This document shows, piece after piece, positions 1 to 8,963 of a DNA stretch of 64,000 nt. Within the stretch, counting starts at the first letter, position 1, and every line of letters begins with the position of its first letter. The stretch covers positions 1-64,000 of the forward strand of contig NZ_JAGMWN010000004.1 of the NCBI RefSeq assembly GCF_017963645.1, given 5' to 3'. The notes below the pieces were generated by a model. It had not been told where the DNA came from and searched no databases. It saw only the letters and a program-made list of their open reading frames with translations. The stretch comes from Marivibrio halodurans. GTDB taxonomy: Bacteria > Pseudomonadota > Alphaproteobacteria > UBA8366 > Aestuariispiraceae. The position numbers were made by a program, and so were the translations under genes.

Positions 1-542
<542 letters not shown>

Positions 543-702
543 CTTCCTAGCCGTTCCCTTGCTGCTGAGCGACCGGCACCGAGCCGGAGCGCGCGTTCTT
601 CCAAGCCGATCGCAGGCACTGCCTGCCCTCTCAACCCGGCGCCACCATCCCCGGACGGAATGCGGCGGCCCCGGCAACGACCCGACCGATCGCGTGGGTG
701 TC

Positions 703-776
703 TGGAGCGGGTGATGGGAATCGAACCCACGTAACCAGCTTGGAAGGCTGGGGCTTTACCATTAAGCTACACCCGC
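703..776 (-). tRNA. tRNA-Gly (anticodon TCC)
   Basis: A complete cloverleaf on the minus strand. The acceptor stem GCGGGTG pairs with CACCCGC, the anticodon loop centres on TCC, the T arm contains GGTTCGATTCC, and the CCA end is encoded at 703-705. It lies between tRNA-Tyr and tuf. Confidence 0.95.
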
Positions 777-954
777 ATGTAATCCTTCGCCGTCACCCAC
801 ATCGACCGCCCCGCCGGCAATCCGCGCGGATAAGGTCTTATGTGGATACGGGTCGCCCCGCGTCCACCCCCGCCGACCGGATATCCCGGTATCGACGAAG
901 GGGCTCGCGCGGGTCTCGACCCGTAAATCGCCCCGGCGCGCGATGGGGCCGGCA

Positions 955-1039
955 TGGTGGAGGGGGTTGGATTCGAACCAACGTAGGCTAAGCCAACGGA
1001 TTTACAGTCCGCCCCCTTTAACCACTCGGGCACCCCTCC
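955..1039 (-). tRNA. tRNA-Tyr (anticodon GTA)
   Basis: A class II tRNA of 85 nt with a long variable arm. The acceptor stem GGAGGGG pairs with CCCCTCC, the anticodon is GTA, the T arm contains GGTTCGAATCC, and CCA is encoded at 955-957. It is the first gene of the apparent tRNA-Tyr / tRNA-Gly / tuf transcript. Confidence 0.95.
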
Positions 1040-1078
1040 ATGGAGCCGCACCCGGCACCGTTCGCCACGGCGGGATGG

Positions 1079-1107
1079 GGTTTAGGCGGCCACTCCATCC
1101 TTGTCAA
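1079..1107 (-). promoter_or_regulatory. Sigma-70 promoter of the tRNA-Tyr/tRNA-Gly/tuf unit
   Basis: On the minus strand a perfect -35 TTGACA (1107 to 1102) is followed after 17 bp by TAAACC (1084 to 1079). The predicted transcript start is near 1072, about 33 nt before the tRNA-Tyr 5' end. The position and quality suit a strong stable-RNA promoter. It is not experimentally confirmed. Confidence 0.7.
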
Positions 1108-1279
1108 CGATGAATCCGGGCGGCAAGAGCATGCCGCGTGTTTCCTTGAACCTTGTACGGAAATCCGCATGAATCCATCGCCTTGGCCCCGTTCGCCCGT
1201 CCCTGGCGCTCATCTCGACACCGCCTGATGGACTGCGGCAATTGCGTCGGCGTCCCGCAAGGTCTATTGACCCCGGATC

Positions 1280-2173
1280 ATGAGCAAACAGCCCAAGCAT
1301 CGCCGCCCCAAGACCCGCAACGCGCCGGCTGGCGCCGGGGACCGCCATGCGCCGACCGGAGCCGGCCCGTCGCCTTCGGCCTCGTCCGCGGCGGCGCGGG
1401 ATGCCATGGGCGCCCCGATCCGGCCGGAACGCGGCGCCTATTTCCTTTACGGCTTCCATGCCGTTCAGGCGGCGCTGCGCAACGACACGCGCCGGATCGG
1501 CCGGTTCTGGGCGACGCGTCAGGCGACGGACCGGCTGGCCGACCTGCTGGCGGCGCGCGATATATCACCACGCGCGGCGGATCGGGCGACCCTGGACCAG
1601 CTTCTCGGCGAGGGGACGGTGCATCAAGGCGTGATCCTGGAAGTCTGGCCGCTCGACGAGCCGAGCCTGGAGCGGATCATCGCCGCCTGCGGTCCGGTCG
1701 CACGGCTGGTTCTGCTCGACCAGATCACGGACCCGCACAATGTCGGAGCGATCCTGCGTACCGCGGCCGTGTTCGGCGCGGAAGCTGTCTGTCTTCAGGC
1801 CCGCAACGCCCCGCCGGAGACCGCATCGCTGGCCAAGACCGCCTCCGGCGCGCTGGAGCGGGTTCCCCTCGTGCGGATCGGCAATCTTTCCCAGGCGATC
1901 GGAACTCTGCAGGAGGCCGGTTTCTGGGTCGTCGGTCTCGACGGCACGGCCCGCGACACGGTGCGCGACCTGCCCGGCGAGGGGCGCCTCGCGCTCATCC
2001 TCGGCGCCGAGGGAGAGGGGTTGCGCCGGCTGACGCGAGAGCGGTGCGACATGCTGGTGCGCATTCCAATGGCACCCGACGCGGCGAAGGCGGCGATCGA
2101 TTCGCTCAACGTCTCCAACGCCGCCGCCATCGCCCTCTATGCCGCCCTGCCGGCGGGATCGCCCCTCGATTGA
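1280..2173 (+). CDS. rlmB: 23S rRNA (guanosine-2'-O-)-methyltransferase RlmB, TrmH/SpoU family
   Basis: 297 residues. After a basic, disordered N-terminus of about 45 residues comes the RNA-substrate-binding domain (YFLYGFHAVQAAL) and then the knotted SpoU methyltransferase domain. The three SpoU motifs are visible: LDQITDPHNVGAILRTA, LILGAEGEGL and DSLNVSNAAAIALY. The family methylates the 2'-oxygen of a 23S rRNA guanosine (G2251 in E. coli) using SAM. It starts at ATG 1280 and is divergent from the tuf unit. RlmB and TrmH paralogues are hard to separate by eye; the N-terminal domain favours RlmB. Confidence 0.9.
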   Translation: MSKQPKHRRPKTRNAPAGAGDRHAPTGAGPSPSASSAAARDAMGAPIRPERGAYFLYGFHAVQAALRNDTRRIGRFWATRQATDRLADLLAARDISPRAADRATLDQLLGEGTVHQGVILEVWPLDEPSLERIIAACGPVARLVLLDQITDPHNVGAILRTAAVFGAEAVCLQARNAPPETASLAKTASGALERVPLVRIGNLSQAIGTLQEAGFWVVGLDGTARDTVRDLPGEGRLALILGAEGEGLRRLTRERCDMLVRIPMAPDAAKAAIDSLNVSNAAAIALYAALPAGSPLD

Positions 2174-2282
2174 ACCGCCCTTAGACGCAAGTAGACGCAA
2201 GCGGATTGAATTCCGGGGCATGGACCCCACCTCCCCTCCAGAACGCCGCAACCGGTCCTCGAAGAAACGAGAGGAGGGACTA

Positions 2283-2573
2283 ATGGCGCTCTGGAGCATT
2301 GAGCCTGTCGCGCATGGCGACGACACCCGCTGGCTCGACCACACCCCATTCAAGCGCCTCGTCGTGCGCGCCGACAGTCCGGCCGAGGCCCGAGAGGTCG
2401 CCGCCGCGCGCGAGGAACTTCCCGAAACCAGGACGGCGGTCGGGAACGAGACGCCGGCGGACGCCGCGAGGCTGCGCGACGAGAAGCTATACCGCGTCGT
2501 GCCGATTTCAGCGATGGAGTCCCCGGCGAACGACCCGGACGGCGCGCCCGCCGTGCTGGAAAGCACGCATTGA
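2283..2573 (+). CDS. Small hypothetical protein
   Basis: 96 residues, acidic, with no signal peptide or membrane segment. The start at ATG 2283 is chosen because a strong ribosome site, GAGGAGGGA, sits just upstream at 2270-2278; the open frame extends further upstream but has no comparable site there. The product begins MALWSIEPVAHGDD and holds a region rich in Ala, Glu and Arg. I do not recognise the family. The clear ribosome site and regular codon use make it likely real. Confidence 0.55.
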   Translation: MALWSIEPVAHGDDTRWLDHTPFKRLVVRADSPAEAREVAAAREELPETRTAVGNETPADAARLRDEKLYRVVPISAMESPANDPDGAPAVLESTH

Positions 2574-2664
2574 GCGATACTCCGGCCCCAGCGCCGAGCG
2601 GTGCGCGGGGGACTGGCGAACGGGCGGAGGCGATGCTAGAACCCCGCCGACGGACGTCGTCCGG

Positions 2665-2740
2665 GCCGGATTAGCTCAGCTGGTAGAGCAGCGGTTTTGT
2701 AAACCGAAGGTCGCGGGTTCGATCCCTGCATCCGGCACCA
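2665..2740 (+). tRNA. tRNA-Thr (anticodon TGT)
   Basis: 76 nt. The acceptor stem GCCGGAT pairs with ATCCGGC, the D arm is TAGCTCAGCTGGTAGAGCA, the anticodon is TGT, the T arm contains GGTTCGATCCC, and CCA is encoded at 2738-2740. A possible -10 (TAGAAC) is at 2637-2642. Confidence 0.96.
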
Positions 2741-2784
2741 TCATCCCGTGGCCCCTTTCGCCCCAAGAAGAGGGAGCCCGAACG

Positions 2785-2919
2785 ATGATCATCGAAAAGA
2801 ATGCCGAGAATGCCCGCCAGGGCGAGCCGCGTGGGCGGGGGCATCTGCGGTGGATGCTGGCGATTTCCCTCGCGCTCGTTATCGCGGGTCTCGTGATCGT
2901 CGGCATCGCTGTCGGATAG
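2785..2919 (+). CDS. Tiny single-pass membrane protein
   Basis: 44 residues. The N-terminal 22 residues are charged (MIIEKNAENARQGEPRGRGH) and the rest is one transmembrane helix (MLAISLALVIAGLVIVGIAVG), giving a likely N-in, C-out protein. The ATG at 2785 has AGAAGAGGGA about 12 nt upstream. It directly follows tRNA-Thr and precedes another small membrane gene on the same strand. No family is recognised. It could be spurious, but the charged/hydrophobic pattern is coherent. Confidence 0.5.
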   Translation: MIIEKNAENARQGEPRGRGHLRWMLAISLALVIAGLVIVGIAVG

Positions 2920-3094
2920 CCACGGCTGAAGCCGATATCGACCGATCTTCGATCGTAACAGCCGTCGATCGCGCTGGCCCACCGGCGAGGCGGCGGCTAT
3001 GCTGCGCCGAATGAACGGTCACGCACGGCGCCCGTTCGGTGGGATAGGGCGCCGCGCCGAAAGGCCGGGACGGCCCGAGGGGAGCTATCATATC

Positions 3095-3268
3095 ATGAAT
3101 CTCATCCGGATCATTCTCGCGATCTTTCTGCCGCCGGTGGCGGCCTTCCTGACCGTCGGCCTGGGCTTGCAGTTCTGGCTCAACCTGCTGCTGACGATCT
3201 TCTTCTTCGTGCCGGGGATGATCCACGCCCTGTGGCTCGTCGTGCAAAACGCCAAGACGGCGCCGTGA
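3095..3268 (+). CDS. YqaE/Pmp3 family small membrane protein
   Basis: 57 residues with two hydrophobic helices matching the Pmp3/UPF0057 pattern: ILAIFLPPVAAFL, then FWLNLLLTIFFFVPGMIHALW. The family are small plasma-membrane proteolipids tied in other organisms to membrane potential, salt and cold stress; their molecular role is unclear. ATG 3095 is chosen because the upstream GAGGGGAGC is well spaced and because the family begins right before the first helix. Confidence 0.85.
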   Translation: MNLIRIILAIFLPPVAAFLTVGLGLQFWLNLLLTIFFFVPGMIHALWLVVQNAKTAP

Positions 3269-3309
3269 GAAGGGGGGAAGCCCCTCCTCTAACGGATCGT
3301 GCCTGGCCC

Positions 3310-4143
3310 TCATAGGTCGCGGGGGGCGATCCGGCCGCGCGCGAGATAATAGACAAGCCCCAGTATTTCACGCAGGACCGGCCGCCAATCGGCGAGCCCC
3401 TCGACGCTGGGGATCAGATCGCCCGGCCCAAGATCGACGGGGGCCTCCGCCGGGATGACGGCGACGGGCACCAGCCCGGCCGCGCGCAGGCAGGCGGCGG
3501 CCCGGCGCAGATGGACGCGGTCGGTCGCCACGATCACCCGGCGCCACCCCCGCCGCGCGGCCAGCGCGGCGAGCTCCCGGGCATTCTCGTACGTATTGCG
3601 CGAACGGCGCTCCAGCAGAACCGTGTCCTCCAACCGCATGGCCCGGGCGATCACCTCCGATTCCGGTGGCGCCTCCGCCGGAACACGCCCACCGCTGAGC
3701 ATGACGGGAAGGCTGCGCGCGCGCGCCACGGCCATCGCCCGCCCGACGCGGCGCAGCGTGACGGGCTTCGGAAACCAGCCCGCCGCCTCTCCCGTTCCGA
3801 CGGTTTCGTCGGCGCCATAACGGACGATCCCGCCGGAGAAGATCGCGATGAAGGGGCCGTCCGATACGCCCTGCCCTATCCCGGCCGGAATGGCGCCGCT
3901 CTCGCCCAGAACCGGAAGGTCGGAAGGTGCCAGAACCCGTTCCGCCAGTTTCGGCCCCGCCGGCATCGCGCCCAGTGTCAGGGCCGCCGCGCCCAGGCCG
4001 AGGACGGCGACGAGGCTCATGCCGCGCCTCCGCCGGGCACGCCACCAAAGCAATAACGCCGCGCCGAGAACGATCCAGAGCGGCACCGAATGCGTCGCGG
4101 TGAGCAGGATGCGCCGGAAAAGGTCATAGGTCGTACCGTCCAA
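3310..4143 (-). CDS. YdcF/SanA-like DUF218 envelope protein
   Basis: 277 residues. Two N-terminal hydrophobic segments (VPLWIVLGAALLLWW and LVAVLGLGAAALTLG) anchor a DUF218 domain. Family signatures are FIAIFSGGIVRYG, PVMLSGGR, the NTYENARE motif and VIVATDRVHLRRA. DUF218 proteins (YdcF, SanA, ElyC) act at the envelope; ElyC affects peptidoglycan or lipid-carrier metabolism in E. coli, but the reaction is not defined. The start is a TTG at 4143, since no ATG lies upstream in frame. It lies 18 nt behind the Sel1-repeat gene, probably in the same transcript. Confidence 0.8.
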   Translation of the reverse strand: MDGTTYDLFRRILLTATHSVPLWIVLGAALLLWWRARRRRGMSLVAVLGLGAAALTLGAMPAGPKLAERVLAPSDLPVLGESGAIPAGIGQGVSDGPFIAIFSGGIVRYGADETVGTGEAAGWFPKPVTLRRVGRAMAVARARSLPVMLSGGRVPAEAPPESEVIARAMRLEDTVLLERRSRNTYENARELAALAARRGWRRVIVATDRVHLRRAAACLRAAGLVPVAVIPAEAPVDLGPGDLIPSVEGLADWRPVLREILGLVYYLARGRIAPRDL

Positions 4144-4161
4144 GATGCCGGCCCCGATCCG

Positions 4162-5148
4162 TCATTGCCCCAGCCGGCGGGCGAGTTCGAGTTGCGCAGC
4201 CACCTCCGCCTCGCGCATGCGGATCAGCTGCCGCAATTCCGTGGCGGCACTGGCATAGCCCTGAACCGCGGCGATATAGGGATCGGTATATTCCGCGCGC
4301 TCCCGGAACTGGCGGCTGGCGCTGTCGTAATCGCGCGGCATGCCGGAGGGGAGCCCCCCCAAGGCCTCGTCCAACAAGCCCGCGGCAGCGCGCAGATCAA
4401 GCTCTCCACCGACGCCGACGGTGAGCGCGTCGGCCAGATTATACTGCGCCGCCGGAAGTCCCGCCCAGGCGGCGGAGCGCAGCCATTCCATGGCCTCCAG
4501 CTTGTCCGCCCGCGCGGTCGAGCGCATCAGGATCACGGCCAGCAGGTTCTGCGCCATCGGGTCGCCGAGCTCCGCCTCCCGGCGGAGCGCCGGACGCAGC
4601 GCCGTGTCGTCCCCACGATCGGGGCTGTTATAGGCACGGCGCAGATCCAGCACGTCGCGCAGATCCGCGACCGGCAGGGAGCCGTCCGCGCTGTCGTCGC
4701 CATCGCGGTCCATCGGCGCCGGCGACAGATCAGCCAGCCGCGCATCCGCCTCCCGCCGCGCGGCCGGGTCGATCCGTTCGGCGAGGAAATCCCGCTGCTC
4801 CGCCGCGCCGTGAACGCCCATAGCCGCCGCGCGCGCGAACCAGAAATAGGCGGCCGCCTCGTCCTTCGCGACGCCATAACCGTTGCCAAGCATCCAACCG
4901 TAATCCAGCGCCGCCCGGCCATGCCCGTTCCGGGCCGCCTTCGCGAACCATTCAACGGCGGTGAAATCGTCCCGTTCGACGCCCTCGCCACGCTCGTAAA
5001 GACGGCCGAGGTCATATTGCGCCGCCGCGTCTCCCGCCCGCGCCGCGGCGACGAGATCATCGGGCGGCGCCGCCAAGGCCCCGGCGGGCATCGCCGCCAG
5101 AAGGAGATAGAGCACGGGCACGAGCCGCCGAATGCCGGCGCGCGGCAT
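4162..5148 (-). CDS. Exported Sel1-repeat (TPR-like) protein
   Basis: 328 residues from ATG 5148. A signal peptide (RRLVPVLYLLLAAMPAGALAA) precedes Sel1-like repeats such as AQYDLGRLYERGEGVERDD, GRAALDYGWMLGNGYGVAKD and AQNLLAVILM. Sel1 repeats are solenoid scaffolds for protein contacts, often in the periplasm. The C-terminus has a charged helical stretch (IRMREAEVAAQLELARRLGQ). A longer frame exists up to 5604, but it would run through the divergent fliN-like gene and lacks a signal peptide at its start. The partner is unknown; it appears to be co-transcribed with the YdcF-like gene. Confidence 0.8.
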   Translation of the reverse strand: MPRAGIRRLVPVLYLLLAAMPAGALAAPPDDLVAAARAGDAAAQYDLGRLYERGEGVERDDFTAVEWFAKAARNGHGRAALDYGWMLGNGYGVAKDEAAAYFWFARAAAMGVHGAAEQRDFLAERIDPAARREADARLADLSPAPMDRDGDDSADGSLPVADLRDVLDLRRAYNSPDRGDDTALRPALRREAELGDPMAQNLLAVILMRSTARADKLEAMEWLRSAAWAGLPAAQYNLADALTVGVGGELDLRAAAGLLDEALGGLPSGMPRDYDSASRQFRERAEYTDPYIAAVQGYASAATELRQLIRMREAEVAAQLELARRLGQ

Positions 5149-5311
5149 GGGCGCGCCACGCGCCGGCGCCCGCGGTCGGCACCGGTCCACCATGCCCCAG
5201 CCTTGCATCCACCAGTCTTGCATCGACGTAACCGCGAATCTCGGCCTATTATGGAAGCTTAAAGGTAATAGGGATTCCGGGCGCCGCAACCAGTCGGAAG
5301 AAGCACGAGCG

Positions 5312-5626
5312 ATGAGCGACGACAGCGAGAGCCAAAGCCCCGTCGAACAAGCCGCCGCCGCGGCGGTCAAGCGCAATGGACGGAACAGCGCGGTCCAGAA
5401 CATCAAGGTGGATCTGACGGCGGTTCTGGGGACCGCCGATATGAAGGTCTCGAACCTGCTGAAGATCGGGCGCGGCGCGGTCATCGAACTAGACCGGCGG
5501 GTCGGCGACACGGTCGAGGTTCGCTGCAATGGCCTGCCCGTCGGCCGCGGCGAGGTCGTGGTGGTCGAGGACCACCTCGCCGTTTCGATCACGGAGATGT
5601 ACAAGAGTTCGAATCAGGCGGACTGA
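5312..5626 (+). CDS. fliN: FliN/SpoA-domain flagellar motor switch protein
   Basis: 104 residues. After a polar N-terminus of about 30 residues is a full SpoA domain: VDLTAVLGTADMKVSNLLKIGRG, then VIELDRRVGDTVEVRCNGLPVGRGEVVVVEDHLAV in shorter family motifs, then SITEM. FliN forms part of the C-ring that switches rotation and helps export. The size matches short FliN proteins. No other switch, rod or export gene is nearby; motA and motB are at 38-40 kb. Divergent from the Sel1 gene, sharing the region 5149-5311. Confidence 0.85.
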   Translation: MSDDSESQSPVEQAAAAAVKRNGRNSAVQNIKVDLTAVLGTADMKVSNLLKIGRGAVIELDRRVGDTVEVRCNGLPVGRGEVVVVEDHLAVSITEMYKSSNQAD

Positions 5627-5656
5627 ACGGCCCGCGCCGTCGTCCATGCGCGGCAC

Positions 5657-5884
5657 TCACAGCTTGCGCAGCCTGATGCGATAGACCCCGCCCTCCTCCG
5701 CGCTCTCGAGCAGGTCGCAGCCTTGCGATTCGCAAAAAGCCTCGAAATCCTTCGGCGCGCCGGGATCGGTCGCCGTCACGTCGAGCGTGTCGCCCGGGGC
5801 CAAGTCCTTCAAAAGCTTGCGCGCCTTGAGTACGGGCAGAGGGCATTTCAGGCCGGTCGCGTCGAGCCGATGATCGCGCGCCAT
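5657..5884 (-). CDS. TusA-like sulfur carrier protein
   Basis: 75 residues with the hallmark CPxP motif (GLKCPLPVLKARKLL); the sulfur-carrying cysteine is residue 14. The remainder follows the TusA fold (LDVTATDPGAPKDFEAFCESQG). TusA proteins carry a persulfide for tRNA thiolation, molybdenum-cofactor enzymes or sulfur oxidation. ATG 5884 is preceded by AGAAGGAGGG, an excellent ribosome site. Later Cys residues (FCESQGC) are common in relatives. The nearby sulfite-type exporter genes at 6.1-7.8 kb suggest a sulfur context, though on the other strand. Confidence 0.88.
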   Translation of the reverse strand: MARDHRLDATGLKCPLPVLKARKLLKDLAPGDTLDVTATDPGAPKDFEAFCESQGCDLLESAEEGGVYRIRLRKL

Positions 5885-6148
5885 CGCGTCCCTCCTTCTC
5901 CCTCGCCTTGTCCATCTGCGCCGCCCCTGTCCCGATCGCGGCGCGCCAATTGCGCGCGATCTGCCGGTCCAGGACACCGGGTCGCATTGACGTATGGCGC
6001 AAAAAGGGGCTTCCTTGCAATCCTCAAGGGGTGGTCACGGCACCGGTCAGCGCGGGCCGGCGGCGCGACCGCGGGGAGGGGCCCAACCGGCCGGGTTTCG
6101 CGCCCGGCCGGCTGCCACGGATGACGAGTCTCGGGGGCGGCCGCGCCG

Positions 6149-7078
6149 ATGCATATCTATCTGCCGATCGCCGAGATGTCGGTGAACATCTTCGCCATCC
6201 TGGGGATCGGCGCGGGCATCGGGGTGTTGTCGGGAATATTCGGCGTCGGCGGCGGCTTCCTGATGACGCCGGTTCTGATCTTCGTCGGCATTCCCTCGCC
6301 CGTCGCGGTCGCGACCGGGGCCAATCAGATCGTGGCTTCATCGGTCTCCGGCGTCATGGCGCATTGGCGGCGCGGCAATGTCGATGTGAAGATGGGGCTG
6401 ATGCTGCTGGTCGGGGGCTTCTTCGGCTCCACCGGCGGTGTCTTCGTCTTCAAGTGGCTGCAGACGCTGGGACAGATCGATCTCGTCATCCGGCTCTCCT
6501 ACGTCATCTTCCTCGGCATCATCGGCGCCCTGATGATGGTGGAAAGCCTGCGCGCCCTGCTGCGCGCGCGTCGCCCGGGAGCCGGAGGGCGCGGCAAGCT
6601 GCACGAGCATAACTGGCTGCACGGCCTGCCCTTCAAGATGCGGTTCCGGCGTTCGAAGCTCTATATCAGCGCGCTGCTGCCCATCGGCGTCGGCGCCTTC
6701 GTGGGCGTGCTCTCCGCGATCATGGGCGTGGGTGGCGGCTTCGTCATGGTCCCGGCCATGATCTATCTGCTGGGCATGCCGACCAATGTCGTGATCGGCA
6801 CGTCGCTGTTTCAGATTCTGTTCGTGACCGCGAACGCGACTTTCCTGCAGGCGACGCTGAACCAGACGGTCGACGTCGTGCTGGCCATGCTGCTGCTGGT
6901 CGGCGGCGTCATCGGCGCGCAGGTCGGCACCAAGCTCGGCGCCAAGCTGCGGGGCGAGCAACTGCGCGGCCTGCTGGCCGCCATGGTGCTGGCGGTCTGC
7001 GGCAAGCTGCTGTTCGACCTCGTGCTGACGCCGGACGATGTCTACAGTCTCGGCCTCACTTTGGGGAACGGCCAATGA
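6149..7078 (+). CDS. TauE/SafE (TSUP) family anion/sulfite exporter
   Basis: 309 residues with about eight membrane helices in two related halves. Each half carries the family glycine motif: LSGIFGVGGGFLMTPVLIF near residue 30 and LSAIMGVGGGFVMVPAMIY near 195. A basic cytoplasmic linker (residues 140-175) separates them. TSUP proteins move sulfite, sulfoacetate or related organosulfonates. The next gene, encoding a TIGR02186 protein, overlaps by ATGA, which is the recurring alphaproteobacterial arrangement. Confidence 0.9.
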   Translation: MHIYLPIAEMSVNIFAILGIGAGIGVLSGIFGVGGGFLMTPVLIFVGIPSPVAVATGANQIVASSVSGVMAHWRRGNVDVKMGLMLLVGGFFGSTGGVFVFKWLQTLGQIDLVIRLSYVIFLGIIGALMMVESLRALLRARRPGAGGRGKLHEHNWLHGLPFKMRFRRSKLYISALLPIGVGAFVGVLSAIMGVGGGFVMVPAMIYLLGMPTNVVIGTSLFQILFVTANATFLQATLNQTVDVVLAMLLLVGGVIGAQVGTKLGAKLRGEQLRGLLAAMVLAVCGKLLFDLVLTPDDVYSLGLTLGNGQ

Positions 7079-7848
7079 CCGGCACCCCCCGCATAGGCCG
7101 GGCCCTGCCCGTCGTCGCGGTGTTGCTGGCGATTCTGCTGACGGCGGGATCGCGCGCGGCCGTCGCGGCGGAACGGCTGGTCGCCGATCTGGACGATCAT
7201 CTGGTGGCGATCACCACCGGTTTCACCGGCACGGAGTTGCTGTTGTTCGGCTCGATCCAGGGCGAGGGCGAGGTCGTCGTCGTCGTCCATGGACCGAAGG
7301 AGGAATTGGTCGTCCGGCGCAAGGACCGGGTGGCCGGCATATGGGTCAATCGGGAGGAACGGGCGTTCCGCGGCGTGCCGGCCTTCTACCACGTCGCGAC
7401 ATCGGCCGATCCGGGGACGTTGGACCTGCCGCGCACGGCGCTCGACCGCCACCGGATCGGCGTCGACCACCTGAACCTGCGCCTCCAGCCCGGCGAACCG
7501 GCCGAGGATCGCGACGCCTTCGCCGAGGCGATCGTGCGCAACAAGATTCGTGTCGGCCACTACGGCGCCGGCACCGGCCGCGTCCAATGGCGCGGCGGAC
7601 GGCTGTTCCGGACGACGGTCCTGATTCCGGCCAACGTGCCGGTCGGGACCTATACGATCGAGACCCTGCTGGTCGCCGACGGCGAGGTGGTGAGCGCGCA
7701 GACGACCCCCCTCTTCGTCAACAAGGAAGGCTTCGGCGCCCAGGTCTTCCGCACGGCGCACAATTACTCGATGCTCTATGGGATCGGGGCCATCCTGATC
7801 GCCGGTCTGGCCGGCCTGGCCGCGAGTTGGGCCTTCCGGAAATACTAA
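7075..7848 (+). CDS. TIGR02186 family membrane-anchored protein
   Basis: 257 residues. An N-terminal signal segment (PVVAVLLAILLTAGSRAAVA) precedes an extracytoplasmic domain of about 200 residues and a C-terminal helix (GIGAILIAGLAGLAASWAF). It matches my memory of TIGR02186, a conserved alphaproteobacterial protein encoded next to TauE/SafE exporters; its function is not established. A four-base ATGA overlap with the exporter implies translational coupling, so an accessory role in sulfur-anion export is a reasonable inference. Confidence 0.8.
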   Translation: MTGTPRIGRALPVVAVLLAILLTAGSRAAVAAERLVADLDDHLVAITTGFTGTELLLFGSIQGEGEVVVVVHGPKEELVVRRKDRVAGIWVNREERAFRGVPAFYHVATSADPGTLDLPRTALDRHRIGVDHLNLRLQPGEPAEDRDAFAEAIVRNKIRVGHYGAGTGRVQWRGGRLFRTTVLIPANVPVGTYTIETLLVADGEVVSAQTTPLFVNKEGFGAQVFRTAHNYSMLYGIGAILIAGLAGLAASWAFRKY

Positions 7849-7905
7849 GGACCGCGCGCGATCGCGCGAACGAGACAGTCGAAGCGATAACGAAAGCGAA
7901 AGTCG

Positions 7906-8871
7906 ATGCATCCCGCCAAGTCCGTCATTCTCTTCACCCTGAGTTCCGGCGCCGGCTACGGCCTCGTGATCGTCGCGGCCCTAGCCGATTGGCTGGGCCT
8001 GATGGCCGACAGGCCCGTGGTTACCGCCGTCACGCTTGGCCTCGCGCTCGCGTTGATCGGGCTGGGGCTTGCCTCCTCGACTTTCCATCTCGGCCATCCG
8101 GAGCGTGCATGGCGCGCCCTCACCCAATGGCGCAGTTCCTGGCTCAGCCGGGAAGGCGTGGCGGCGCTATGGAGCTTCCTGCCCATCCTCGCCTGGGGCG
8201 CGGTCCGCATCCTGGTGCCGGAGGCGCCTCCTGGTTTGGAGCATGCGCTCGCCACTCTCGCGGCGGCGAGCGCGCTGGTGACGCTTTATTGCACGGGCAT
8301 GATCTACGCCTCGCTCGACGCCGTTCCGATGTGGGCGACGCGCTGGACGCCCGCGGCCTATCTTCTGCTGGGTCCGGCGGCGGGCGCCGTGCTCTTCAAC
8401 GCGATCGCGCACGCGTTCGGTTTCCATGCGGAACTTATCGGCTCCATCGCGTCCATCGCGTTGCTCCTGGCGTTGGCGGTGAAACTTGGCTACTGGCGGC
8501 GGGCGGAGCGGATGAAACCCGCCGCGACAACGGAAAGCGCCACGGGCCTTACCCACACGCCCACGGGCGAGCCGGCGCGGGTGAGCCTTCTGGAGTCGCC
8601 GCACAGCGAGCCGAACTATCTGATGCGCGAGATGGGCTTCCAGATCGCGCGCAAGCATGCCGGACGGCTGCGGCGGATCGCCATCGTCTGGTCCTTCATC
8701 TTTCCGATGCTGGCGATCTGGCTCGGCGCCTATGCCACGGGCTTCCCGCTGAGTGCCTTGCTCGCGGTTTCGATCGTCACGGCGGCGGTCGGCCTGACGG
8801 CGGAACGCTATCTTTTCTTCGCCGAAGCCCGGCATCTCCAAAGCCTATACTACGGCCAGAACTCAGCGTAG
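7906..8871 (+). CDS. DmsC-like membrane anchor subunit (orphan)
   Basis: 321 residues with about eight membrane helices, resembling the DmsC/NrfD-type quinol-oxidising anchor of DMSO reductases. Family-like stretches are STFHLGHPERAWRAL and QWRSSWLSREGV near residues 60-85. The anchor normally takes electrons from menaquinol and passes them to an FeS subunit (DmsB) and a molybdenum subunit (DmsA), but neither is in this window. It follows the TIGR02186 gene by 57 nt. It may serve a partner encoded elsewhere. Confidence 0.8.
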   Translation: MHPAKSVILFTLSSGAGYGLVIVAALADWLGLMADRPVVTAVTLGLALALIGLGLASSTFHLGHPERAWRALTQWRSSWLSREGVAALWSFLPILAWGAVRILVPEAPPGLEHALATLAAASALVTLYCTGMIYASLDAVPMWATRWTPAAYLLLGPAAGAVLFNAIAHAFGFHAELIGSIASIALLLALAVKLGYWRRAERMKPAATTESATGLTHTPTGEPARVSLLESPHSEPNYLMREMGFQIARKHAGRLRRIAIVWSFIFPMLAIWLGAYATGFPLSALLAVSIVTAAVGLTAERYLFFAEARHLQSLYYGQNSA

Positions 8872-8963
8872 ATTGAACCTTTCTCCGCATCGCTCTAAGT
8901 TTCAGACAGGACCACTTACGATAGGGAACCGCGCCACTGCAGGTCGAGGCGCGGCCCCCGCCC

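Noticed and set aside
5149-5604. N-terminal extension of the Sel1-repeat protein
   Set aside because: Would overlap the divergent fliN gene and hide the signal peptide.
7038-8876. 612-residue plus-strand frame
   Set aside because: Out of frame with the TIGR02186 and DmsC-like genes it covers and very Arg/Gly-rich.
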